NCBI RefSeq assembly: GCF_900129965.1
Contig: NZ_FQXM01000012.1
Location: forward strand, 62,001 to 126,000
Direction: 5' to 3'
DNA: 64,000 nt
Source of the DNA: Clostridium grantii DSM 8605
GTDB taxonomy: Bacteria > Bacillota > Clostridia > Clostridiales > Clostridiaceae
The position numbers and the translations under genes were made by a program. This document shows, piece after piece, positions 8,509 through 16,184 of the stretch (position 1 is the first letter of the stretch; every line of letters begins with the position of its first letter). The notes beneath the pieces were generated by a model. It was not told where the DNA came from. It saw only the letters and a list, made by a program, of their open reading frames with translations, and ran no database searches.

Positions 8509-9039
8509 ATGTTTGGTATAATACAAAATACGGATTTATGGATATTAGAATTTATTCAGCAATTTTTGAATTATCCATTAATGGATAAACTGATGATTTA
8601 CATTACAACCTTAGGGGATAAAGGTGCCATTTGGATTTTAATATCTATATTTTTGCTTATCAACAAAAATCATAGAAAAACTGGAATAATGGTTATGATT
8701 GCTTTAGTTTTATCAACAATATTAGGAGAGGGAATAATAAAACATATTGTACAAAGACTTAGACCCTTTGCCACTTATCCTAGTTTTAAGCTTATCATTG
8801 GAAAGCAAACAATGTATTCATTTCCCTCTGGACACACTGCTACAGCTTTCGCTGCAGCCGCTGTGCTGTCTAAAGAGTTTAAAAAATATAATATTCTATT
8901 TTTTAGCATAGCAGGATTAATTGCTTTTTCTAGATTATATTTGTTTGTTCATTATCCTTCTGATATAATTGTTGGTATTTTATTAGGTTTATTTAGTGCT
9001 TGGCTTACATACAAAATTTTTGATGGTACAATAAAATAA
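8509..9039 (+). CDS. PAP2-family membrane phosphatase
   Basis: A 176-residue protein with about five membrane helices and the full PAP2 catalytic triad of motifs: KHIVQRLRPF (KxxxxxxRP), SFPSGHTAT (PSGH) and SRLYLFVHYPSD (SRxxxxxHxxxD). Such enzymes dephosphorylate undecaprenyl pyrophosphate or phosphatidic acid/phosphatidylglycerophosphate at the membrane. The ribosome binding site is GAAAGGATGG upstream of ATG 8509. Position in the TelA operon suggests a role in envelope lipid turnover. BacA-like lipid carrier recycling is one option; the exact lipid cannot be told. Confidence 0.88.
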   Translation: MFGIIQNTDLWILEFIQQFLNYPLMDKLMIYITTLGDKGAIWILISIFLLINKNHRKTGIMVMIALVLSTILGEGIIKHIVQRLRPFATYPSFKLIIGKQTMYSFPSGHTATAFAAAAVLSKEFKKYNILFFSIAGLIAFSRLYLFVHYPSDIIVGILLGLFSAWLTYKIFDGTIK

Positions 9040-9079
9040 AATTGTTACAATTAAAAATTGATAAGGAGACTTCAAATTC

Positions 9080-9526
9080 ATGATAGAACTAGCTATAATA
9101 CCTTTTTTATTAATTATTGATCAGTGCTTCAAATATAAATCAGAAAAGGATTGGTCACAAAAGTCCATAGCATTATTAAATGGAAATATTACACTATCAA
9201 GAGTTTATAATGAAGGGGCTATTTTAGGTTTTCTTAAAAACAGGAAAAAATTGTTATATGCTCTAAATGTAATTGCTTTACTCTTAGCTATTTATATATT
9301 TATAGATGAAACAATAAATAACGGAAATAATTTTACTAGATTGGGGTTGAGCCTTATCCTATCAGGTGCTTTTAGTAATGTACTTGATAGATTTCGAAAG
9401 GGAAAAGTAGTAGATTATATAGCTTTTAAAACAAAAAAAAGAGTCTATTATAATTTTGGTGATTTCTATATTTTTTCTGGAACTATTATGATTATAATTA
9501 ATTTGTTTAAATTTACCACAGTCTAA
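9080..9526 (+). CDS. LspA-like signal peptidase II family protein
   Basis: 148 residues with four hydrophobic segments. The aspartyl peptidase signatures are recognisable: YNEGAILGFL (for NxGAAFG), SGAFSNVLDRFRKGKVVDYI (for GALGNxxDR...VDF) and YNFGDFYIF (for FNxAD). Both catalytic Asp positions (DR and GD) are kept. It follows the PAP2 gene by 40 bases with its own AAGGAG and is last in the operon. Classical lspA usually neighbours a pseudouridine synthase gene, so this is probably an accessory paralogue. It may process particular lipoproteins, or have a changed specificity. Confidence 0.75.
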   Translation: MIELAIIPFLLIIDQCFKYKSEKDWSQKSIALLNGNITLSRVYNEGAILGFLKNRKKLLYALNVIALLLAIYIFIDETINNGNNFTRLGLSLILSGAFSNVLDRFRKGKVVDYIAFKTKKRVYYNFGDFYIFSGTIMIIINLFKFTTV

Positions 9527-9543
9527 ATAATATACATGTTCAT

Positions 9544-9588
9544 TAAGCCGATATTAGTCGTTTTTGCTACTAGTGTGGGCTTATTTTT
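9544..9588 (+). terminator. Terminator of the XpaC-TelA operon
   Basis: A 15-bp stem with one mismatch and G-U pairs: TAAGCCGATATTAGT (9544-9558) against ACTAGTGTGGGCTTA (9569-9583), followed by TTTTTAT. It closes the operon 18 bases after the LspA-like gene. Confidence 0.75.
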
Positions 9589-9652
9589 ATATTGAAAAAT
9601 TAATTTCCAATATTTATCATTTAATTTAAGGATTACTTAATAATTGGCATTG

Positions 9653-9804
9653 TATAATCTATAGGGTTTTCAATATAAAAATTAATTTATTCATAAAATA
9701 TATCGTTGATTTGTCTAGCTTAGAAACAATGTATAAATTAAGATCTAGGGTAAAAACCCTATAAAAGAGCACAAGGATACTAATTTTCTTGTGCTCTTTT
9801 ATTG
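9653..9804 (+). ncRNA. Candidate stand-alone structured RNA
   Basis: A perfect -10 box TATAAT (9653-9658) lies just before a block that is not coding. TATAGGGTTTT (9660-9670) is exactly complementary to AAAACCCTATA (9753-9763), enclosing about 80 bases with a smaller internal pairing (CTAGCTTA near 9716 with TAAGATCTAG near 9740). Directly after comes a strong terminator, AAAAGAGCACAAG (9763-9775) with CTTGTGCTCTTTT (9788-9800). A transcript of about 135-140 nt with a long closing stem is predicted. The -35 region is weak. It lies between two genes with their own signals, so it could also be a leader attenuator of the next gene. No known RNA class matched. Confidence 0.45.
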
Positions 9805-9936
9805 TTGGTAAAGTTTTAATAAAAAATTCTAATTTATTGTATTTAAGCATACTATATATTAATAACTTTAGCTATCAAGTTTAGATTCAGTAGTATTTAT
9901 ATTTTATCCAATTAAATAAGAAAGGTGGAACTACTT

Positions 9937-10587
9937 ATGTTTCAAGCTGGTTTAGCAAAAACAACTAAATTTTCAGTTAGAACCTTTTTATCAAAACTAA
10001 TAATAAAGATATTAGTATATTTAATTATCATAGGTATTATTTTTGTTTTAGTAATAAGTGTTTTTGATAACTTTGAAATAAAAGAGAAAAACACCCTAAC
10101 TGCAGGGTTGATTGAAGAAAAAATAGCTAATATTTCTGAATTAGCAACCTTAAAATATACATATAAAAATGTGGTTACTTTGAAGACTTCTAAAGAATTT
10201 TCAGATAATTTCAAGATACCTTTTACTGATAAATCATTGATTTTTACTTATAATGGTTATATAAAAGCGGGTATTGATTTAACTTCAGTTGATGTATCTA
10301 TAAATAAGGATGATGAAAGTGTAATTATTAAAGTAAAGCATGCAGCTATTTTAGATAATATAGTTGATGAAGAATCTGTAGAGGTATTTGATGAAAAATC
10401 CAGTGTTTTCAATAAAATAAAAACTAGTGATTATTTAGATAGTATAGTGGCAGAAAAAGAAAAAACTGAAAAAGAATTAATCAAAAATGGATTTTTAGAA
10501 CAAGCAAACGACCATACAAAGTTAATCTTAGATACTTTAGTTTCTGAGATGGGTTTTAAAAAAATTGAAATTAAGTTTGAAGATTAA
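9937..10587 (+). CDS. DUF4230 family membrane-anchored protein
   Basis: ATG 9937 follows AAAGGTGG at suitable distance; an in-frame GTG at 9925 overlaps that site and is less likely. The 216-residue product has one N-terminal membrane segment (IIKILVYLIIIGIIFVLVISVF), then a domain with the DUF4230 pattern: LAELATLKY-like ISELATLKYTYKNVV, YNGYIKAGIDLTSVDVSIN, and the C-terminal helix NDHTKLILDTLVSEMGFKKIEIKF. The function of this family is unknown. It stands alone between the candidate RNA and the ECF gene; the 123-base gap after it is plain AT-rich spacer. Confidence 0.8.
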   Translation: MFQAGLAKTTKFSVRTFLSKLIIKILVYLIIIGIIFVLVISVFDNFEIKEKNTLTAGLIEEKIANISELATLKYTYKNVVTLKTSKEFSDNFKIPFTDKSLIFTYNGYIKAGIDLTSVDVSINKDDESVIIKVKHAAILDNIVDEESVEVFDEKSSVFNKIKTSDYLDSIVAEKEKTEKELIKNGFLEQANDHTKLILDTLVSEMGFKKIEIKFED

Positions 10588-10710
10588 TTAAAATTATTAT
10601 TAATATTTTCTATATAAATCTTAATATGTATTAATTATTTCTATTTTATAGTTTGTCCTTAAATTGATATACTTAATAAGCATTGATATTAATTTTATAG
10701 GAGGAATTAT

Positions 10711-11286
10711 ATGAAAAATTCACCATTTACATCAACAAAAGGAATGATTTTAGCTTCGCTTGGTATAGTTATCAATATTGTTTTTGGTACTGTAGTACAA
10801 ACATTTCAAATACCATTATTATTTTTAGATACTATTGGTACAATTCTTGTATCAGTACTGTTGGGTCCTTTTGCAGGAGCATTAACAGGGGGTTTGACAA
10901 ATATTATTCAAGGAATGGTTACTAATCCTAAAGATATTCCTTTTGCTCTTGTAAATATCGTTATAGGTATTATTGTAGGGTTTATTGCTAAAAAACATAA
11001 ATTTGATATTAAAACTGCAGTTATCACAGGACTTATTTTAGCTGTAGTAGCTCCTCTTATAGGGACTCCTATTGCTGTATTTGTTTATGGTGGCTTAGCT
11101 GGTGGAGGCATAGATATTATTTTTGCATGGCTTTTAGCTAGTGGTAAAGGAATTTTCACTGCTGCTTTTATCCCTAGAATTACAGGTAATCTTATAGATA
11201 AGGTAGTTAGTTGTTTGTTAGTAGCCTTGGTTATAAAGAAAATACCTGAAAATTTAATTTCAGAAAGCACAAAGAAAAATGTATAG
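10711..11286 (+). CDS. ECF transporter S component, CD3073 type
   Basis: AGGAGG precedes ATG 10711. The 191-residue protein is a six-helix substrate-capture subunit: TSTKGMILASLGIVINIVFGTVVQ, DTIGTILVSVLLGPFAGALTGGLTNIIQG and later Gly/Ala-rich helices. ECF S components bind a vitamin or precursor and dock to a shared energising module (EcfA, EcfA', EcfT), which is not in this window. The sequence matches my memory of the CD3073 group, named from Clostridioides difficile. The stop codon overlaps the start of the desulfidase gene by 8 bases, so the two are translationally coupled and probably handle the same compound. Confidence 0.85.
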   Translation: MKNSPFTSTKGMILASLGIVINIVFGTVVQTFQIPLLFLDTIGTILVSVLLGPFAGALTGGLTNIIQGMVTNPKDIPFALVNIVIGIIVGFIAKKHKFDIKTAVITGLILAVVAPLIGTPIAVFVYGGLAGGGIDIIFAWLLASGKGIFTAAFIPRITGNLIDKVVSCLLVALVIKKIPENLISESTKKNV

Positions 11287-11770
11287 GAAAAAGCAAATTA
11301 TTTATACTGCTCACTGTGTATTGAACCAAAATTCAGTTATAAGAGAGTGGGAAAGAGCTGAAGGAGCTTTTAATGATATTGTGAGAGTAATATTAGATAA
11401 TAATATTTCCATAGTTCAACTTCCTTGTCCAGAGTTTATTTTTTTAGGTGAATCTAGACCTCCTAAAACAAAGGAAGAATACAATACTTCTGATTATAGA
11501 AAGCTTTGTAGTGAGTTAGCCGAAAAAACTATAAATCAAATGAAAGAGTATTTAAAATATGATTATAGAATACTTGGAATATTAGGAATAGAAGAGAGTC
11601 CAACTTGTGATTCTCTAGGGAAAAAGGGTGTTTTTATGGAAGAAATACTAAATTTACTAGATAGGGAAAACATAAAATTATCTAGTTTTGACATTCCTGA
11701 AAAATACATAGAAGGACAATCAAAAGAAATTGTCGAGAATTTTAAAAGATTTATTGACATCTTTAAATAA
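11279..11770 (+). CDS. TudS-related putative desulfidase, CD3072 type
   Basis: 163 residues starting inside the end of the S component gene. Cys residues expected for a [4Fe-4S] cluster are present: AHCVLNQNS near residue 13, QLPCPEF near residue 50 and ESPTCDSLG near residue 110. This three-Cys layout is that of the DUF523/TudS family, in which thiouracil desulfidase removes sulfur using the free iron site. The coupled uptake gene suggests import of a thio-compound followed by desulfuration. Family is fairly sure; the substrate is inference. Confidence 0.8.
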   Translation: MYRKKQIIYTAHCVLNQNSVIREWERAEGAFNDIVRVILDNNISIVQLPCPEFIFLGESRPPKTKEEYNTSDYRKLCSELAEKTINQMKEYLKYDYRILGILGIEESPTCDSLGKKGVFMEEILNLLDRENIKLSSFDIPEKYIEGQSKEIVENFKRFIDIFK

Positions 11771-11859
11771 AAAAGATAAGAGCAATTTAAATATACCAGA
11801 ACCACTATGGAATGCTATTATTAATACACCTGGTTGGTTCTCAATTATAGAATAATTCC

Positions 11860-11904
11860 AAAAGAGTCTAGTAAATTTGCAAAAGCAATACTAGACTCTT
11901 TTAT
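11860..11904 (+). terminator. Terminator after the transporter-desulfidase pair
   Basis: AAAAGAGTCTAGTA (11860-11873) pairs exactly with TACTAGACTCTTTT (11889-11902), a 14-bp stem with 15-base loop. Flanking A and T runs make it usable in both directions. The rest of the gap 11771-12104 holds the promoter and operator listed next. Confidence 0.8.
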
Positions 11905-11975
11905 ATTCTTTAATTTTCTATACTTTATGATTAGAATACATGGTTTTATTTTTGTGTATTAGTGTTAAAATATAA

Positions 11976-12042
11976 TTGAGGTTATACTTTAAAATATTAT
12001 GATATGTATATTTTTTTTAGGAATTTTTCTTAACCGGTTAAG
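11976..12042 (+). promoter_or_regulatory. Promoter of the GH9 gene with LacI-like palindromic operator
   Basis: TTGAGG (11976-11981), 16-base spacer, TATGAT (11998-12003). About 20 bases past the expected start lies the perfect 14-bp palindrome CTTAACCGGTTAAG (12029-12042) with a central CG, the layout bound by LacI-family sugar repressors. A repressor here would block elongation. No LacI gene is in the window. Confidence 0.55.
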
Positions 12043-12104
12043 TAGACTAGCTGTTAATAATAAGTTCTAGAGTATACCTAAATAATTTTAAGTAGGTGTA
12101 TAAT

Positions 12105-14306
12105 ATGGAGAATTTTTTTAAACTTGTAGTGGTGGTATCATTTGTTTTTTTAGTTGCATGTTCTAATAACGTATCAAATAGTAACAATTCTTCAATTACA
12201 GGTAATGCTGTTGTAGATGAAAGTCAAGAAAATTTGCTTATTAATTATGATTTTTCAAGTGGAAACACAGAAGGTTGGGGTTATTTTGAACAAAATGGTT
12301 CAGGAGAGTTTAGCGTTGTAGAAGAAGAACTGGAAGTTAAAGTAAACGATTCCGGTAAAGAAGATTATTCAGTTCAAATTTACCAAGATGGATTTTTATT
12401 AGCCCAAGGATGTAAGTACGAATTAAGATTTGACGCTATGTCAACTATCGATCGTTCATTTGGAGTTAGATTTCAAATAAATGGTGGAGATTATCATGCA
12501 TATTCGTCTAACAATTATGATTTAACTTCTGAAGTACAAACATATACTTTAGAATTTGAAATGAAAGAACCAACTGATCCAGCACCAAGATTAGCTTTGA
12601 ACTTAGGAACCCCAAAAGATTTGGAAACTTTAGAAGCTCATAAAGTGTATTTTGATAACTTTTCACTTGTTTTATTAGATGATTCTAATAAAGTTGAATC
12701 ATCAATTGAAAATAAAATGAAACAAATAAATATTAATCAATTAGGATATCCCTTAGATTATAAAAAAATTGCAGTTTTCAGAGGTGAGGATGTTGATAAA
12801 ACTTTTGATGTTGTAAATATAGAAACAAATAAAGTTGTTTATACTGGTGATATAGAAAAAGAATTTATAAATAAAACATCAGGCGAGACAAACTATTATG
12901 GTGATTTTAGCAATGTAAGAGAAAAAGGAAAATATATTATCAAAACTGAAACTTTAGGGAACTCTTACGAGTTTGAAATTTCAAATGATATATATGAAAG
13001 AGTAGATTATGATATACTTAAAATGTTGTATCTACAGCGTTGTGGAGTAGAATTAACATCGGAATTAGCTGGTGACTATGCACATCCTATTTGCCATAAT
13101 GATGAAGCAACCATCTATGGAACAACCACTAAAATTGATGTATCAGGTGGATGGCACGATGCAGGGGATTATGGAAGATATGTTGTACCTGGTGCTAAAA
13201 CTGTAGCTGATTTATTTCTTGCTTATCAATCTAAGCCTGATAATTTTGGCGATAACTTAGGTATCCCAGAAAGTTCAAATGGTATTGCTGACATATTAGA
13301 TGAAGCACGATTTGAGTTAGAATGGATGTTAAAAATGCAGGATTCTGAAAGTGGAGGAGTTTATCATAAAGTAACAGGTGCTAATTTCCCAGGAACTGTA
13401 ATGCCGCAGGATGAAACAAGTGAACTGATAGTTAGTCCAATTTCAGATGCTGCAACAGGGGATTTTGCTGCTGTAATGGCAATGAGTTATGATACCTTTA
13501 AAAGTATAGATAAAGATTTTGCTGAGAAATGTTTGAACTCTTCTAAGAAAGCTTGGGACTATTTAAACAAAAAATCAACATTCCAAGGATTTAAAAATCC
13601 ATCAGGTATAGTTACAGGAGAATATGGTGATTCAACTATTTCTGATGAATATTTATGGGCTAGTGTTGAGCTTTATAAAGTAACGTATGATAAGAAATAT
13701 CATACTGAAATCAAAGAAAATTATTCAAATAAAAGTCTTGGATTAGGTTGGGCTGACGTGGGAATTTATGCTTTATATGATTATTTGAATATTGACAATG
13801 ATAAGGTTGATTCAGAGTTATTTAATAAGATGAAAAATGATCTAATATCAGCTGCAGACGAAGCTCTTAAACTATCAAAAAATGATGGATATTTCATTTC
13901 AATGGGTGAGGAATATCCTTGGGGTAGTAATATGACAGTTGCTAATAAAGCAATGCTATTACAAATGGCAAATAAAATAGCTGAAAATTCAGAGTACATT
14001 GAAGCTGCAAGAAATAATATAAATTATTTATTTGGGGTTAATCCAATGTCAACAAGTTATGTAACAGGATATGGTACTATTTCGCCAGTTTCTACACACC
14101 ACCGTCCATCACAAAGTATTAATTCAACAATGCCTGGCATGCTAGTTGGCGGACCTAATAGTAATCTTCAAGATCCATATGCAAAATCTGTACTAGCTAA
14201 TGAGCCACCAGCAAAATGCTATGTTGATAATTCACAAAGTTATTCATGTAATGAGATTACAATTTATTGGAACTCACCATTGATTTATGCATTAACAAAT
14301 AGATAA
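12105..14306 (+). CDS. Lipoprotein GH9 cellulase/endoglucanase with CBM4-like module
   Basis: ATG 12105 follows AAGTAGGTG; the alternative GTG 12096 overlaps it. The 733-residue protein has a lipoprotein signal (FVFLVAC, modified Cys near 19), a CBM4/9-like jelly roll (LLINYDFSSGNTEGWG, about 45-190), the CelD-type Ig-like domain (INQLGYPLDYKKIAVF, about 205-300) and a GH9 catalytic domain. Catalytic residues are intact: SGGWHDAGDYGRY (Asp pair near 350), STHHRPS (near 663) and the acid Glu in NEITIYWNSPL (near 716). It should hydrolyse beta-1,4-glucans at the cell surface. No dockerin is present and no other cellulase is nearby. Confidence 0.92.
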   Translation: MENFFKLVVVVSFVFLVACSNNVSNSNNSSITGNAVVDESQENLLINYDFSSGNTEGWGYFEQNGSGEFSVVEEELEVKVNDSGKEDYSVQIYQDGFLLAQGCKYELRFDAMSTIDRSFGVRFQINGGDYHAYSSNNYDLTSEVQTYTLEFEMKEPTDPAPRLALNLGTPKDLETLEAHKVYFDNFSLVLLDDSNKVESSIENKMKQININQLGYPLDYKKIAVFRGEDVDKTFDVVNIETNKVVYTGDIEKEFINKTSGETNYYGDFSNVREKGKYIIKTETLGNSYEFEISNDIYERVDYDILKMLYLQRCGVELTSELAGDYAHPICHNDEATIYGTTTKIDVSGGWHDAGDYGRYVVPGAKTVADLFLAYQSKPDNFGDNLGIPESSNGIADILDEARFELEWMLKMQDSESGGVYHKVTGANFPGTVMPQDETSELIVSPISDAATGDFAAVMAMSYDTFKSIDKDFAEKCLNSSKKAWDYLNKKSTFQGFKNPSGIVTGEYGDSTISDEYLWASVELYKVTYDKKYHTEIKENYSNKSLGLGWADVGIYALYDYLNIDNDKVDSELFNKMKNDLISAADEALKLSKNDGYFISMGEEYPWGSNMTVANKAMLLQMANKIAENSEYIEAARNNINYLFGVNPMSTSYVTGYGTISPVSTHHRPSQSINSTMPGMLVGGPNSNLQDPYAKSVLANEPPAKCYVDNSQSYSCNEITIYWNSPLIYALTNR

Positions 14307-14313
14307 AAAAATT

Positions 14314-14352
14314 AGAATAAAAAATCACCTGATTCAGGTGATTTTTTATTCT
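14314..14352. terminator. Bidirectional terminator between convergent genes
   Basis: AGAATAAAAAATCACCTGA (14314-14332) pairs with TCAGGTGATTTTTTATTCT (14334-14352). It serves the GH9 gene on the plus strand and can serve the YdcF gene coming from the other side. Confidence 0.85.
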
Positions 14353-14405
14353 AGAATTTAATTGTTTGAATTTTAAATGCTTATAGCTGATAATTAAGCA
14401 AAGAT

Positions 14406-15182
14406 TCAAATCCTATCGAATATAAAAGACTTTATAAATGCAAAATACTCTCTAACATAAAAATTTGGTATTGTGTAAAAATAAGTTTTTGCTGGTATCC
14501 CTTCTGCCTTCAAACCAACTCTTTTAGCTAAAAACTCTGCTCTAAAAACGTGAAATCCATTTGTAATTAAGGATATTTTTTTATTCTCAGATTCTTGATC
14601 TTTTTCAATTATTCTTTTCGAATAAATTAAATTTTCTAGAGTACTTGTAGATTTATCTTCCATAATAATATTTTCATCTGGTATTCCTTTTTTAACAAGA
14701 AAGTCCTTCATAGCTTGTGCTTCAGAAATATCCTCATCGGATCCTTGCCCTCCAGATACAATTACTTTTGTATTTGGGTAAGCCTCTAGATAATCTAAAG
14801 ATTTTTCCATCCTATATACTAGAATAGTTGACATAGTACTTCCTCTTAATCCTGCTCCTAAAACTATTAAATAATCACTTTTCTCAAAAGTTTTATTAAA
14901 ATTATTTGTTATAATCACTGTTTCAAAAATCAAGAATGTTGAAAATACAAATAAGCTTATTGACCAAAAGATACATTTAATTGTTTTGCTTATAGGAACA
15001 TTAATTGAAATTTTAGTTTTTGGATATGTATAATATGATAAAAGAAATAAAGCAATTCCAAGCACTATCCAAAACTTAGAAAAACTCATCCACCATATAA
15101 ATGCATAATACAAAAGGCTTAAAATTCCTAAAATTATAAATATAATCGTAAGTAACATTCTATTTACTCCATTCTTCTTCAA
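14406..15182 (-). CDS. YdcF/SanA (DUF218) family membrane protein
   Basis: 258 residues. The first 95 contain three to four membrane helices; the rest is the DUF218 Rossmann-like domain: DYLIVLGAGL, then RMEKSLDYLEAYPNTKVIVSGGQGSDEDISEAQAMKDFLVKKGIP and STSTLENLIYSKRIIE, with NGFHVFRAEFLAKRVGL near the end. Family members (ElyC, SanA, YdcF) affect envelope integrity or vancomycin permeability in enterobacteria; the catalytic role is unsettled. The gene is monocistronic and converges on the cellulase gene. Confidence 0.85.
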   Translation of the reverse strand: MKKNGVNRMLLTIIFIILGILSLLYYAFIWWMSFSKFWIVLGIALFLLSYYTYPKTKISINVPISKTIKCIFWSISLFVFSTFLIFETVIITNNFNKTFEKSDYLIVLGAGLRGSTMSTILVYRMEKSLDYLEAYPNTKVIVSGGQGSDEDISEAQAMKDFLVKKGIPDENIIMEDKSTSTLENLIYSKRIIEKDQESENKKISLITNGFHVFRAEFLAKRVGLKAEGIPAKTYFYTIPNFYVREYFAFIKSFIFDRI

Positions 15183-15337
15183 TTTTAAGTTAGAAATACT
15201 TTAACTACTTTATGATAATTATATCATAATTGGAATTTTAAAGCTAAAATACTCACTAGAAATTTAATTTTACATATCAAAAGATTTTCTATTTATGTTA
15301 TTATGTTAGTAGTAACTAGAAGGGGATGGAAATTAAT

Positions 15338-16093
15338 ATGTTAAAAGTAGTAGCTGTAAATTCAAGCAATAGAAAAAAGAATACTTATAACCTTATTGCT
15401 CAAGCAAAAGAAATATTTAAAAATAATAATATTGAGGTAGAAATAATAAATCTTTTCGATTATGACATAAAAAATTGTATTGGGTGTGAACATTGCATTA
15501 CTAAAGGTGGATGTATATTGAAAGATAATGCTTTTGAGATAATGGAGAAAATGAAGTCTAGTGATGGAATAATATTAACAACTCCTGTTTACTTAGAAAA
15601 TGTATCAGGCAAGTTAAAAACTTTTATTGATAGAACCTGTAGTTGGTTCCATCGTCCAGAGCTTTACGGAAAACCAGTTCTTCTTATGTCCACAACCATG
15701 GGCTCTGGACTTAAATCTACTCTTAATTATTTGGAAAGGGTAGTAATTCAATGGGGTGGTTTCAATGCTGGTAAAATCAGCAGAAACATTAGAACTATGA
15801 ATAATGTAGTTACTGAAGATGAGTGTGCCAGTTTCATAAAGCATCTTACAATGGGGAAAGATAAATATGAACCTTCATTACAGTCTCTTATAAACTTTCA
15901 AGTACAAAAGGTTCTTGCTTATAAGTTGATTGATTTAGATAGTGAGTATTGGAAGATGAAAAATTGGAATAACTCTATATATTATTTTGATTGTAAAATT
16001 AATATTTTTAATAGATTAATCGCAAGGAATTTTGGAAGTTTTTTAAATAATAAAGTTAATAAACCCCACACAAAAAACCAAAAAAGCGAATAA
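15338..16093 (+). CDS. Iron-sulfur flavoprotein / NADPH-dependent FMN reductase family
   Basis: ATG 15338 (MLKVVAVNSSNRKKNTYNL) is preferred: AGAAGGGG at 15319-15325 is well placed for it and too close to ATG 15326. Product about 251 residues. It begins with the flavodoxin-like phosphate loop NSSNRKKNT and carries the compact Cys motif CIGCEHCITKGGC near residues 51-63, typical of archaeal and clostridial iron-sulfur flavoproteins that bind a [4Fe-4S] cluster beside FMN. TTPVYLENVSGKLKTFIDRT is the usual FMN-binding loop. It probably moves electrons between ferredoxin and a small acceptor. The C-terminal 100 residues are unassigned. Confidence 0.8.
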   Translation: MLKVVAVNSSNRKKNTYNLIAQAKEIFKNNNIEVEIINLFDYDIKNCIGCEHCITKGGCILKDNAFEIMEKMKSSDGIILTTPVYLENVSGKLKTFIDRTCSWFHRPELYGKPVLLMSTTMGSGLKSTLNYLERVVIQWGGFNAGKISRNIRTMNNVVTEDECASFIKHLTMGKDKYEPSLQSLINFQVQKVLAYKLIDLDSEYWKMKNWNNSIYYFDCKINIFNRLIARNFGSFLNNKVNKPHTKNQKSE

Positions 16094-16184
16094 AAATGCT
16101 GATTTACTTAAAAATATATGTTATAATGTGAATGTTGAGTTTGAAAAACTAAAATTTATTTGTATTCGGAGGTTATTTAGTATT

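Noticed and set aside
9080..9526. This is the housekeeping lspA
   Set aside because: The divergent NxGAAFG region and the TelA operon context fit an accessory paralogue better, though a single-lspA genome cannot be excluded from this window.
9659..9850. A 63-codon minus-strand frame over the candidate RNA
   Set aside because: No ribosome binding site, composition like random AT-rich sequence, and it crosses a strong terminator hairpin.
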